Below, piece after piece: positions 46,947 to 59,002 of a DNA stretch of 64,000 nt. The translations under genes and the position numbers were made by a program. The stretch's first letter is position 1. Each line of letters begins with the position of its first letter. Below the pieces are notes generated by a model, which was given only the letters and a program-made list of their open reading frames with translations, searched no databases and was not told the origin of the DNA. Source of the stretch: Pezicula radicicola (taxonomy: Eukaryota > Ascomycota > Leotiomycetes > Helotiales > Dermateaceae); contig PDUO01000013.1 in the NCBI GenBank assembly GCA_003008705.1, positions 516,702-580,701 on the forward strand, written 5' to 3'.

Positions 46947-49212
46947 TCATGCATTCAAATTAAGCGGCGACTGGCAAGAAAACGCATTAATCTGAGGATT
47001 CTTGAAAGCATTGATCAAGGACTCAGAAGCGGCATACGCTCCCAAACCAGAGACAGCAAGTGCTCCCCCAGCATAAATGACATGCCAAGCATTCAGATAC
47101 CATCGCTTCGCAAAGAATCCTCGAATCCATCTCCTCACTCCCCGATCATGGAGAATTGTGTTTCCGGTTGCGGGATCGTAACCTTCGCCTTCTCCCATGG
47201 CGTTCCTTTGAACCAAGTATCCGAGTGCAAGGAGAGGTGGGAAAGTGTATGTGAATTGCACGAAACAAATTGCGGCTGTCATGCTTGTCAAGCCGAAAAA
47301 ATCTGGAATCGATGCTGCTAGGATGAAAGCAATAATCCACTTTCATGGGAGTGTTAGTAATTTTTTTTGAGGGAGTAAAATGGATCAAAATAGACTGAAT
47401 ATTGCTACTTTGTGACGAATTGGAGGAAATGGTGCATATGAGATGGAACATGGATGACAATACACACATAAATTGGAACGACACAGGCCCAGAGAATCTT
47501 TCCACCATGCGTAGCTATCCGTGAGATATATGTTAGCGCATTTCCTAAGATGCGATGGAGGATGGAAGGTGTAGGAGTCCTTGAAGAGCGATAATGTATG
47601 TCTAAAAAGTGAAGTCTTTTCTGGAAAAAGGAATTACGTACTCAGAGAGGGTGCATGGAAGAGTTCCATAAGCACCTGATTGTATATAACTTTGATTCCA
47701 ATATTGCCGTACAGTGCAGCAGCAATGAGCCCACTGATAACAGCAAGCATGTTGCCTACAACCTGCCAACCATAGGGGCTGACTCCTTGATATGAAAGCT
47801 AAATATTGATATTAACGAAACGAGACTTATTAGTGCCTTTGCTCGACTTACTTGGTATGCATATTGACCTTGCCAATAATAGACATAGCAGCTGTAAGAG
47901 TTTCTCCGTCAGTTTTACCTTTACTACAAAAAACATGCATGGTTGACAGTGAAGAATTCGTATCTAGTACGTACCCGTATATCATGTAACAAGCGTAGAT
48001 AAAGAACTGAGCACCCCACATGGCCTTGAGGAAGTCATGAGGTCGTTTCATTTCCGCCATGAATTCGATAAAAAGCTGAGCCCCAGCATATGCGTATACA
48101 CCCTGCATTAAACCATTGATGCCACCAATAATGCTGTTGGGATTCGGAAGGCCATTGTAATGGATGATGGCCGGATATGTTCCATTGTCATATGGCGTAA
48201 TAGAAGTAGGATCAGCCGCTGATCCTGCTGAACCAAGCACAGAAATTGCATAATTAGGAGGACTGTGAGCCATCACTCCCATGGTAATGAACATAATGAA
48301 CAGGTTTATAAAAACTGCTCCATTAGCCAGTATTCCAAACTTCTGCAAAGTACGGATCTGGCCAATAACAAAACCGGCGAGAGCCCAGATTAAACAGCAG
48401 ACTGCATAGCAGAGTCTGAATTTTGACACTTGGGAAATTGCCTGTCCGTTGCTTATTACGATATTTCCGACACTCAACAAGAGTTGAAGAGCCTGTAGGA
48501 AATTGACGACGTATCGTGGTATACTGCCGTAAATTCGGAATGCTAGATCTCCGTAGTTCCTACACGGAAACTCGTAGGAGTCAAGGCCGAGGAAGCAGGT
48601 CCATAGAAGCCATCCAGAGTAGCCTGCCATTGCACCGAAAACAGTGAAAAGAGCAGTTCCAGGACCCCAACCTAACGTTCCCATGGAAAATCTGTATACG
48701 AATCAGTACTAGTACTAGACAGAATATTATATTTCATAAACTCACCCAATGCCAAAAGGACCAAGGATGTCTGTGGTGATGAGATAAAAGCAAGCAGCTC
48801 CTGAGGCAGTTCTGAAAGCCCGAGAAGCATTGGTCCACTCAGCATCAGAGATATGAATTCTGTCAGCAGAATTTGGATCTCCACTTCCTTGAACTTTCTC
48901 GCCCTTCTCATCTAATCCCGTTACAGTAGTCTCTGGACCTCGCGTATCGGTAGAGATAGCTTTGACACCTCCATCTGATTTGGTTGGAAATATAACTTGC
49001 ATGATACCAGTCGTTGCAGGTTCGGTTTTTGCAGTTTCTATCTCTTCAGCGCGGGTCATTTCTGCCCAGTATCGGTACTCTTCAAATGTCACCGCTGGAT
49101 CATGTAGCAGGCGGTTGGAAGGAGAGATTGGACCTCCATTTGTGAGGGCTGGGTTATTAATTCGTGGGTCACCTCCATCGGCCGCGATTCCGGGGATGAT
49201 TCCTGTCGCCAT
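46947..49212 (-). CDS. AAAP-family amino-acid transporter (Mtr-like)
   Basis: Six exons: 49212-48746, 48691-47975, 47891-47852, 47798-47642, 47514-47468 and 47339-46947; 606 residues, introns in phase. The N-terminal about 130 residues are hydrophilic and cytosolic. The membrane part opens with SDAEWTNASRAFRTASGAAC, FYLITTDILGPFGIGFSMG and LGWGPGTALFTVFGAMAGY. About eleven hydrophobic segments follow, including LLSVGNIVISNGQAISQVS, QGVYAYAGAQLFIEFMAEM and WIIAFILAASIPDFFGLTSM. This is the fungal neutral/aromatic amino-acid permease style of Neurospora Mtr (Aa_trans, proton-coupled, plasma membrane). Exon 5 is only 47 bases, and its neighbouring introns (127 and 128 bases) are long for this gene. 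Confidence 0.87.
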
Positions 49213-51044
49213 GATTGCGCGTAGACTGATTCTTCGAGGGTGATACTCTATAGTCTGTAACTGAGTGAAGAATTGGAGCGTAGGTGAATTTTAAGCAGGT
49301 TAGTGGCCGCGAGCATTCCACGGGCCAGCCGAGGTATTGAATGACGGAAGGCGTTCCAGTGATGGAAAATTACGCTGCTAGCACACTCTCACACTAATGC
49401 GAGCGTAACTTGTCGTGGAAGGTCGCCAAATCAGTTATTTGTCACTTTTTCGAAATATCAGTAAGACGAGCGGATGCTCGGAGTAATATTCATCTACTTT
49501 AACTGCTATTGACTACGCTATCTCTTTATACGGAAGGTCGTAAACTCGTAACAAGCAATTAGCTGACCGGCTGCACACGGTATTGCTATTGCCTTGTGGA
49601 GGGGGGAACCTATCCTATCGGCTCGAAAATCGACACGGGTGGTGACGAGTTGCATCGGATCCATTTGCTGAGAACTGCTCGCTTAATATAATGCGACACT
49701 ATTTTCTGTATGGCGTCCAGGGGTAGGCTTGATAAGCCTTTTAGGGCGTCAATCAAGCTTTCTGGCTATATTTGATCACCGAGACAAGCTTTGCAGAAAA
49801 CTGCGGAGAGAAACAACCTGTTTATGCAAGTGCGAAGCGGATAATACACCAGATAGGCTATTTGTTCGCTCCTTCAAAATTGAATCATCTTTGTTATTGT
49901 TATGTTCATTTGAATGTAGGAGGAGCTCAGTTCGGTACCCAAGAAAGAGTGCCTCCTGAGCTCTGGATCCTGTACTTCGACACCAATGGTTTTGGAATTG
50001 TAGCATCGGGAGATGGCGTTAGCACACCCTTGATGGCATCCCCACCCTAGTGACTCGGTCTTTTCTCCGCACCTCTGCGGCGCAGCTATCATCCACATTT
50101 TATAGGATCGGCTCATCGTACAGTATCCATACAGAGTCGAAAGCTGAAACTTTCTTATCAGACCAGTAAATGAGCTTCAATTAATGGTTGCCTGATCTCG
50201 CTGCTTATGGAAACAGTGGCATGAGCTCAGTTCTACTGTACTATAAGGAAATACGTTTTGGCGCCAATAGTATATTCTTAAAACTACTATTGCAATAACT
50301 AGGTAGATTTTTTATAGCTAATAACTACCGGTCTTTGAAGTGGTTGTCAACATGGCGAGTTGCTTTGACCTTGAGGAGAATAGTTTCCTACCTGCCTCAT
50401 AAATAGGCCAAGTTGACGTTTTCTTTCTTTGGAAAAAATCGCCTCTCATGCTACTTCTGTAATACCCACAAAATTAACTGCAGCTCAAATTGATGTAGTG
50501 AGGACCCATTCTCTGTTACACAACTATTGATAGGTAGCGGTCTTTTAGTTATTATGCATCACGTGTTGCCCATTACTAGCTATAGCCCTTTCCCTAGGCA
50601 ACCGAAATTGAAGAGAGGTTCCCCTTTGTTCATCCGAGAAACTAGAATTTACGAAGGCCAGAGAGACTAATTCTAGAAGCACTGTTGACAATAATGATCG
50701 CCGACTTGACATTGAAATAACCGGTGCGTATAAGCACTAGCTATTGCGATGCATTGAGCTGCTGAGGGAGCTAGGGTAGCGAGCCGCTGTCAATTTGAGA
50801 GGGCAGTTTTGTTCTCTATGCATCCTTGAAATAAAGAGAAGAGAAAACATTCGGATGCATGGTTATTGCTAGAATCGGAAGGTTACTTCAAAACTATCGT
50901 AGGCAGTTATGGCATTACACCTACATCTTGGTGATCATGTGACGGTAAGCCACCAACCTGTGATGCATACCGCTAATCGTCTTGAAGTCTACTCTTCTTC
51001 TTAACTCGCAGCTATCTTACAACTCACTGTTCTCTTCGCAGACT
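49213..51044. other. intergenic, nothing recognised
   Basis: 1.8 kb upstream of the transporter. No gene supported. Short frames at 49729-50116 on both strands lack domains. Confidence 0.45.
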
Positions 51045-51618
51045 ATGCCTACCTTCACAGTGGCTCCCTGTTCGATCAAGGATGGGCCTGCGCTCGGACA
51101 TAATAATATCTCAGCATTCTAGACGGACCCATGGAATATGTTGCGGAACAGGACGCCCGCCGCATGGCGAAGAATCTGCTATTCAGATCCTGAGCGTTGG
51201 CGCCACCAAATGGCTGTTGACTCCAAATCAAACACTATTGTCGGCTATGCGCGCTGGATTCTGCCGCAAGATGGGACGGAGAATGTGGCAGCAAAAGACT
51301 TGTGGCTAGAGGCACGGGTAGTTTCTGTGAGCGAGGAGCAGGAGCGTGAAGCAGAACGTGAGAATGCTGCTGCTGATTGGAACTTTGATCATTCGCTGGA
51401 CGATATCGATGAACCGATGCTAGAGATTAAGGATCGGCTCATGAATCAGAAGAACTACCTCCGTGAGTCCTTTTTATTTTGAGGGACATTTTTACGATAG
51501 AAGGGGGAATAAAGCTTTTAGTTTTGCTAACTACAGAAGTTCTCGACTACTTAGCCGTAGCCCCTGTTTCAGGGGCCAAGGTATTGCGACGATGTTGGTA
51601 GAGAGTGGCAAAAGGTAG
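51045..51618 (+). pseudogene. GNAT N-acetyltransferase pseudogene
   Basis: The frame from ATG 51045 reads MPTFTVAPCSIKDGPALGHN and then NISAF, meets TAG at 51120-51122 (where Trp is expected before TDPW), and continues in the same frame as MLRNRTPAAWRR, YSDPERWRHQMAVDSKSNTI and VGYARWILP, the usual fungal GNAT N-terminal half. Exon 1 ends at 51462. A GT-AG intron (51463-51536) leads to QVLDYLAVAP, the beta-4 strand. One base is then missing near 51570, after which another frame carries FRGQGIATMLVESGK, the acetyl-CoA pyrophosphate loop (R/Q-x-x-G-x-G/A). A stop (51616-51618) follows and the last fold elements are absent. Nonsense, frameshift and truncation together indicate a dead gene. Its original substrate is unknown. 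Confidence 0.8.
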
Positions 51619-51886
51619 CATCGTTATTACTAATAAAAGTGATGATAGAGAACAAGACGGCGCGGTTTTGATGCTGTACGAAAGGCACAGCATAAGCGAA
51701 AGTGACGACACTTGGCTGGTTCGAGGACTAGCGCAGCTCTTTAGTAAGAGCGGAGTTGGCTCACTTTCACTCCGTTCGCCGACGGACTTTTTTCCTCTAC
51801 AACAAACAACTCCTGGCCTTCCCACGCATCTCCATTCCTTTGGGACTTTCGTCCATCTTTTTTCACTCACATGAGTCCGATATACC

Positions 51887-53946
51887 ATGGAAGCCCCGTA
51901 CCTGTCTTCTAAAGCGAAGGCCTGTCGGAATTGCGCTAAGGCCAAAGCAAAATGCTACGGCATTGTAAAAACCACTGGCAAATGTGAGAGGTGTAGTAGG
52001 CTTAACAAAGGGGACTGTGTAATGCCAGTCAAGGGAAACCACAAATCATTGAAAACGACGTAAGGTCACTCATTCACGGAATCTCCTAAGCTAATCATAC
52101 TCTGGAACGAAATTACGAAATCTAATCATTTTCTAGGCGGAATGCTCAAATTGCACAGCTTGAACAGAAGGTAGAGAGCCTTACATCTATTCTTACTACC
52201 ACCAAGCAAATACCATCACCAAACGATGCGTCGAATTTCCGTTCTACCTCATTGATTGGTGGATTGCTAAGTCCTTCGACGTCTACCCAATCAAGAGAAA
52301 GTACGCAACAACATAAGGCTGTTCTCAGCATCTCAGCCGGGCTACCATCAATAAGAAATCAAAACCCCATGGGCCCTCTTGAAAGCTGTATGGTTAATTC
52401 TCTACCATCTTCTTCTGAATTTACTCCAGTTTACCTCACGGATCCTGACAAGCTATTGAATATTTATCGCGATAAGCTGGCTCCACAAGTTCCTTATGTT
52501 CCTATACCATCAAAAATGACCGCACATGAATTCATGCTGGAGAGACCTTTTCTGAGCAAGGCAGTCATGATGGCAGCATCCTTTGAAAACACTGTGCATT
52601 ATATGGAGTTAAATAGCGGGCTAATGAAGCATTTTATTGAGCACATTATTTTCCGTGGAGAGAAGACTTTGGACCTGCTTCAAGGACTCATTGTATACAT
52701 TAACTGGTAGGGCATCGCCTAGAATGTGGAGCCGCCTCTAAAAAGTCTATGCTGATCAAAGACAGGTTTCACTATCGATTTTTCGAGATCCGGCAGATGA
52801 GTAACCTGTTAGGACTAATGTCTGGATTGGCTGCTGATCTTGGCATCAGCCGTAAGCGGTCCAGCACAAGTGAAAGACATGAAGTCTTCGCCAATGAAAT
52901 AGCCTCCGAATTCCTTGGAAATGGGGTTGAAGTCCAAGACCAGACGTTTGATGAGAAGAGAGCTCTGCTCGGATGCTTCTACTTACTTTCTTGGGCAACT
53001 GCTTCGCTTTCGAAGATAGATGCAATGCGTTACACGCCGTTTATTAAAGAGAGTAATGAGGCTATTGCACGAAATAACGGCCCACAGAGTGATGTCTTCC
53101 TAGTTCATTGCATTAAGCTGCAGTGCATTATTGAGAGAATTCGCAATAGTGGTCTCTGGGATGGGGTATCTTCCAGAGATTTCCAAGCTCTCAGGGCACC
53201 GACTGCAATGTGTGTGAAGGCTTTTTGGGAGGAATTGAAGTCCTTCAAGAATGCTTTGCCACCAGAACTTCAAAACCATAGTCAGTAGCACTGTACCCTT
53301 AAACTCAGGTGCAAGAACTAATATTTCTACGGCAGTCTTCATGCTCAAAAACTATTACTTAGCGGAGATTCTTCTCTTTGAAATCTGCTTTTACATGGAT
53401 CCGATGCCAGAAACATACAACCCCAACAGCCTCCAACGAATAGATATCTTCCATGCTTGCTTATCGGCTACGGAATCATATTTTAAGTTATTCATGGCAG
53501 CCCCCGCCACCACTGCGTTTTCTGTTTCGGTTGTATCATGTGGACAGATGATACATGCCATAGCCGTTCTCTCAAAGTTGTCTCTTTATGAAGCCGAGGA
53601 CTGGGACTTGACTTATGTACGAAACGTTTGTAACTTGTCTTCGATTTTGGCCCGCATGCTTGAGCGCACAGTCGTTACAGCGAATGCATTTGATCCTACA
53701 GGGAACGATTCTTATTGGAATATAGGCTATCAAAAACTGGAAATGTTAAAGACGTGGTACGATACCAAGTTGGCTGCTGAACTGCGTGGTGTAGCCCCAA
53801 GTTGTGCTAAACAGGGGGGTATTACAGATTCAGCTGGTGTTCAAGTTGGGGCTAGGGCTGAGGATGCTTTCACTGCGAATAATTTTGATCTTTTGGGCGA
53901 TGAATTCTGGCAAGCGATTCCAGGAGATTGGGACTTTTTGCAATGA
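51887..53946 (+). CDS. Zn2Cys6 transcription factor next to MFS transporter
   Basis: Four exons: 51887-52059, 52137-52706, 52766-53280 and 53336-53946; 622 residues, introns in phase. The zinc cluster is at residues 13-40: ACRNCAKAKAKC, TTGKCERCSRLNKGDC (CX2CX6CX9CX2CX6C). A coiled coil follows (RNAQIAQLEQKVESLTSIL). The middle homology region is typical: GLIVYINWFHYRFFEIRQMS, NLLGLMSGLAADLGISRKRS, then ERIRNSGLWDG. The C-terminus ends with an aromatic/acidic tail (EFWQAIPGDWDFLQ) of the kind seen in activation domains. It is on the same strand as, and 800 bases upstream of, the MFS exporter at 54746, an arrangement often seen for a pathway regulator and its transporter; a direct link is inference. 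Confidence 0.86.
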
Positions 53947-54745
53947 ATATTAATGATACCACCAAATGTAAGGATGCATTAGGCAAACTTGCGCTGCGTT
54001 TAGCTCTGTATAATACAATTTGACAGGTTTAACTAACTTGGCACGGACCAAAAACGAGCGATCTTTCTAAAGCGCAAAAAAAATAAAAATAAACTCCAAA
54101 GATTATTCTAAAGTAGTATAAAATATCGCAAATAATTAAAGACTAGTCAAGAAGTTAGAAGCGACCTTGTTGAAGACGACCTCTCATTTTTATGAAAAGA
54201 CCTAAGCGACAGAAATTGATAACTTAAGCGAGTACCAAGGTCAAGAAATAAGTTGTAAATCGACAAGATTATCCTATGCAAGCAAGGCAAGCTCCGGGAG
54301 TAAAGTGAATATGTGGGCCTATTGAAGCGCTTGTTTAAAATCACTGTCTATATATTTGTGGAAAAAAAAGGGGAAGTTGTGTGAAGCGGTCATGTGTTCA
54401 AGTGTTGATCACGTGTTTATTCTCAAATTTTGCCAGACTCTTATGTTGAACCTTCAACAGAAGTAGGTAATTTTCAAACACGTTAAGAGAGCTGATATAC
54501 AAACAACAAGGCTCATCTCGATAGCAAGGCATATCTAGGCAGCGATGTCATACTCGCGCAAAATTCCCCCGACGGAATTGCAGACCCAAAGTCCTCCGAT
54601 CTCCGTCGCAGCAGGTACGCGAACAAAAACAAACAGCACTTGCTTACTATATATGTGCCAGACAATCATTACATCAGCCTGTCCTCCTCATCTGCTTCTC
54701 ACTCTCTTTAAAGAACCACCAGTTCATCTTTCACCGACAAAAACA
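53947..54745. other. intergenic, MFS promoter
   Basis: About 800 bases between the regulator and the transporter. AT-rich A-tracts at about 54070-54130; no gene. Confidence 0.5.
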
Positions 54746-56898
54746 ATGAACAGTCAAAACGATGCTTCTACCAATGCTTCCCTGGTAGATGATGGCAAAC
54801 CAGAACACTCACGCAATAACGAACCAGGCACAAATGAAATCACAACCGCAGCAGAGGAAAAAGTGTCGGATGAGGAACTTCTTAGTGGTTCAAAATTGTA
54901 TATTGTGTTACTTGCTGTTACTATTGTTGCATACTTGACTACTCTTGATAGTTCTATTGTTGCTACTGTCAGTTTCTGACTCTCTCTCAATTCTTTTATT
55001 TCTTCATGCTCCGTACTGGTTGCTAATTGGAACTAGGCAATACCTCATATCACCAATCAATTCCATTCTCTTCCCGATGTTGGTTGGTATGGCTCTGCAT
55101 ACCTGATTTCAACGTACGTACCCATTTTCCGTTTTCTGCTTGCACTAATCCCTCAACATTTATTGATCTAATATGGACAACAGTTGCGCATTTCAACCTT
55201 CGACTGGAAAGATATACGCGAATTATTCTCTCAAGGTACCTAAGCTTTTCTTGCATATTCTCCAAGTGTCTTTCTTAATGTGCTAATTTTTTGCCATAAA
55301 AATAGTACACATACATGTCATTCCTCGCAGTCTTCGAACTCGGATCCCTTATTTGCGGTGTAGCTCAATCATCAAACATGCTAATCATAGGACGAGCAAT
55401 CTCTGGAATAGGAGGGTCGGGAATGACGAATGGAGCTTTAACTATTCTTGCAACTGTTGCTGCGAAGGAGAAACAACCAAGTTTGTTATCCCCTATTTTA
55501 CATACACTTATCTCTTTCAGAAGACAAATTCACTAATGGTTTTTGAATCTCTGTAGTGCTGATAGCGTTTTGTATGTCTATTGCGATGTTGGGCGTTGTT
55601 TCTGGTCCGCTGTTAGGTGGAGTTATAACCGAGTATTCATCATGGCGGTGGTGTGAGTTGAATCCAACATTAGAAACATCTCAGTAAATGAAAACTGATA
55701 AACTCCATTAGGTTTCTTCATCAATCTTCCAGCTGGAAGTGTAACAGTGATCCTTCTCTTCTTCAGCCATATACCAAACAAAAAGAACAACAACATCGAA
55801 ACTAAATCAAGCTTCAAGAGCTCACTCAATCGTCTCGATCCAATCGGTTTCGTCCTTTTTGCACCAACATGCGTCATGTTGCTCCTCGCTCTCGAATGGG
55901 GTGGCACAACAAATTACGCTTGGAACTCAGCTACAGTCATTGGACTTTTCTGTGGTGCTGGTGGCATGTTAATTGTTTTTCTGCTCTGGGAATATAAACG
56001 TGGTGATACGGCTATGATACCGCTTACTATGCTCCGCAAAAGAATAGTCTATTGCAGCTGTCTAACAGGCGGCACGTTCTTTGGGGCTTTACAGACTTTC
56101 TCCTATTATATGCCGATATGGTTTCAGACTGTGCAGAATGCTAGTCCGTCGATGAGTGGTGTTGATTATATACCCTCGATAGGAAGCATGATCATTTCTT
56201 CAATGATAACAGGGGCCTTGAGTAAGCAAGCTACTCCCTATCTATCTCTCTTCCACATCCTGATACATCTACTAACAAGCCATATCAAGTCTCCAAAATA
56301 GGCCGCTATACACCATTCGCAGTACTCGGAAGCATAATAGCATCTATCGGAACTGGACTCCTCACAACACTTCTCCCAAGCTCAACTCGCGCAACTTGGA
56401 TAGGCTACCAGATCTTAGCAGGAGCAGGTCGAGGCATGGTAATGCAACAACCAATAACAGCCGTCCAACAATTTCTACCACGATCCCAAGTCGCGGTTGG
56501 AACCACATTGATCATCTTCTCGCAATACTTTGGCGGGGCTCTGATTATCGCTTTCGCGCAGACTATCTTTTCTAATTCGTTGGGTCCAGCTTTGAAGACT
56601 TGGGCTCCGAGTGTTAGTAAGGAGTTGGTGGTGAGTGTTGGTGCTACGGCTGTGAGAACCGTGGTTACTGCTGAGGAGTTGCCTGGTGTTTTGAGGGCTT
56701 ATAATCAGGCTTTGATGCATACTTTGGTGAGTTTTCTGCTTGATGCCTCATGAGCTTTTTTTATGGAGTTGTGACTGATGATGGTTGTAGTATTTGGGAA
56801 CTGCTTTTACAGTTGTTGGCTTCTGTACGAGTTGGGGTTTGGGATGGGGGAGTATTAAGAAGAAGGAAGCTGATACGGAAACACAAGTCAAAGCTTAA
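54746..56898 (+). CDS. MFS multidrug-type exporter (14-TM, DHA2-like)
   Basis: Eight exons: 54746-54967, 55037-55113, 55184-55235, 55306-55480, 55557-55652, 55712-56221, 56290-56726 and 56791-56898; seven GT-AG introns in phase, 558 residues. The N-terminus is cytosolic and polar (about 45 residues), then [20 protein letters not shown] begins TM1. Conserved fungal DHA motifs: [20 protein letters not shown], then [47 protein letters not shown], followed by [13 protein letters not shown] (antiporter motif C region); GVDYIPS; and [14 protein letters not shown]. Such proton antiporters export toxins, drugs or secondary metabolites across the plasma membrane. An in-frame upstream ATG at 54545 exists, but the added 67 residues look non-coding. 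Confidence 0.88.
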
Positions 56899-57354
56899 GG
56901 AGCTTTACGAACTTCGGCTCCCGGTGAAATTAGAAGAATGGACGGTTTTCCAACTGGTCACTTTGTAGACTGTAGTCATAGTAGATATATGGCCTCTTGT
57001 AAATTAAGAACTTCTTAGCTCAGGCTTTCACTGTAGAATAATCATAATGTTTTGGCAATTCGCTTACCTCTGTCTATATTCTCCTGCAGTGGAAAAAGAT
57101 GGTAGGCAGCTGAGGCAAGAAAATCGAGAACACATTGAGAACTGTAAGCTATAACGGAATACTTATTAATAGGTCAGAGAAAACAGGAGAATAAAGAAGT
57201 GTGCTAGCGATGGAGCACTCAGTTATCTAGCAGAGATATACAACCGCTTGGTAGACAACATTAAATTCTTGCCTTTTTTACTGTAAACAGAGACAAATAG
57301 CAATCGGAGAGAACCATACAGTAATTGCTAGCTAGCCATAGCATGGAATATAGT

Positions 57355-57983
57355 TGTACAATCGGTTCCTGTATTTCTTCGCCACTAAAATATATGCGAA
57401 AAAAGTACTTTTTACTTTAAACTTGAATAGCTTTATAAAAAATAATCTCTCTTATATAAAATTTAAGTATATTATACTTTAAGTATTTGTCTATAGATGC
57501 TTTAAATTTTTAAGGTATATATTAACTATATAAAAAGGTATTTAAGTATTAATAACGAGTATTTTAAGAAAAACAGGGGTAAATTAAGCGAAAATCTAAG
57601 AAAATCAAAAAATTACTACTATTTTAAATTACTATAAATCTCTAAGTAATTAAGATAATAATATAAAAATTAATTCTCTTATAGATATCTACTTAAATTT
57701 TATTATTTATAGGTTTATTAATTTAAAGATAGTTGTTTTTAAGAATTATAGTAAATAAAATAAGAACTTCTTAAATATAAAAATACTATATATAAGAATA
57801 AAAATAAGTCTTTTACTTTCTAGTAGAAATTTATACTAATATATTAATTATAAAATAATTTAACTTAAATTGTTTTTATTTAAAGCTGTTTTATTATATA
57901 TACTCTAGTTAAAAAGTTATAAGTAGTTAAACTAGGGAGAAGGTTTCGCTAAGTGGCGAAGAAATATGGGAACCGATTGTACA
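57355..57983. mobile_element. AT-rich element with 32-bp inverted ends (629 bp)
   Basis: The left end TGTACAATCGGTTCC..TATTTCTTCGCCACT (57355-57386) is matched by the reverse complement of 57952-57983 with two mismatches. The interior (about 57400-57910) is extremely AT-rich, made of short A/T and TTTAA/TATA runs with no coding frame. This fits a non-autonomous or RIP-degraded DNA transposon. No clear target duplication. The ends differ from those of the Tc1-like element at 22036, so it is a separate family. Confidence 0.7.
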
Positions 57984-58088
57984 TAAGTAGCTCTCACGAA
58001 ATGTAAGTATGAACTCCTAGTCGTTCTGGTAGCCCGCACTGCACTTATAGTTATACAAAATCTACCTGTTACAACAAAAGTAGCAAAT

Positions 58089-58320
58089 CAAACGCACAGC
58101 ACGAAGTTTGTTAACAAGCCTCGCTTAGCCTTTTTGTAATATATCTCTGATCTGTCCTGGTATAGCGCATCCCTGATAGTGTTAATCTGTTTATAAAGGA
58201 TGTGGTATTGAGATTCTCTGATCCTCCACCAGCTCTTTGCGTTCTCCTTAGACTTAGCCTCCAGTTGTTAAAATTTCTTTACAGCGCTGGAGCTAGAGCT
58301 AGACTCGGTCTCGGAAAGTG
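58089..58320 (-). pseudogene. fragment of repeat-associated protein (possibly DUF3435-type)
   Basis: A minus-strand frame reads ETESSSSSSAVKKF, a TAA stop, then QLEAKSKENAKSWWRIRESQ and YHILYKQINTIRDALYQDRS, then EIYYKKAKRG. The arginine/aromatic helix spacing recalls the C-terminal helices of fungal repeat-encoded DUF3435-type recombinase proteins. That match is from memory of the family style and is weak. The fragment lies just beyond the AT-rich element, supporting a repeat graveyard here. Confidence 0.25.
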
Positions 58321-58329
58321 CAGCAAGAA

Positions 58330-59002
58330 ACCTAGAGCAGGTTTCTACGAGGAAAGGGTCCTTTAGGAGCGTACACTAAGGTTAGACGTACCGCTCTGCT
58401 GTACATATACCCTTCACAAAATTATATTAGTTCGAGTCACTCGACTTCTTTTATGTGTCTAGCTGCTACTTCTCACCTCGAATCACACAACTGGCTAGAA
58501 TAGCTGATTCAGACTGGCTGATTTTAAGGATACACTTGAATTGCCCAGACCACATTAATGATTGAGAAGATACTGTCCCACCTGACAAACAACATCACTG
58601 TCAACATCCAACGGCTCCCACTACCCCACCATACTAGTAGTGCGTGTAGCATAGCAACTTCCACGAAAGCGGACATCAAGAATTTTTACAGGAAGTTGGA
58701 ATAGTTCGATATTTTTAGCTTTATGCTCCAGTGTCTTCCCAATGTCCTGGAAGCCGTCTAGCGAATTTTTGGTAATAGCGACATTATGTCCGACGGCTTT
58801 TGCTTCCGATAATCTTGCTTTTGGAAGGGTTGTCCAGGTTTTCCGACCGACTTGTATTTCACCCCTTGCAGATCCTGTACCCTCCACGACCTCAAAGATA
58901 TTTAATCACTATAACAAGCACTGCACCAATGCTAGATTCTTCAATGTCTTCATGCTTGGACAGTACTTGCTGATCCCAAAACATTGCTGTGCTCTCGCCT
59001 AC
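58330..59002. other. intergenic, decayed sequence
   Basis: No intact gene. A minus-strand frame at 58621-58887 with GHNVAITKNS-like sequence is at best a scrap of a short-chain dehydrogenase. Confidence 0.35.

Noticed and set aside
58621..58887. Minus-strand frame resembling a short-chain dehydrogenase (GHNVAITKNS)
   Set aside because: No TGxxxGxG or YxxxK motif; at most a scrap.
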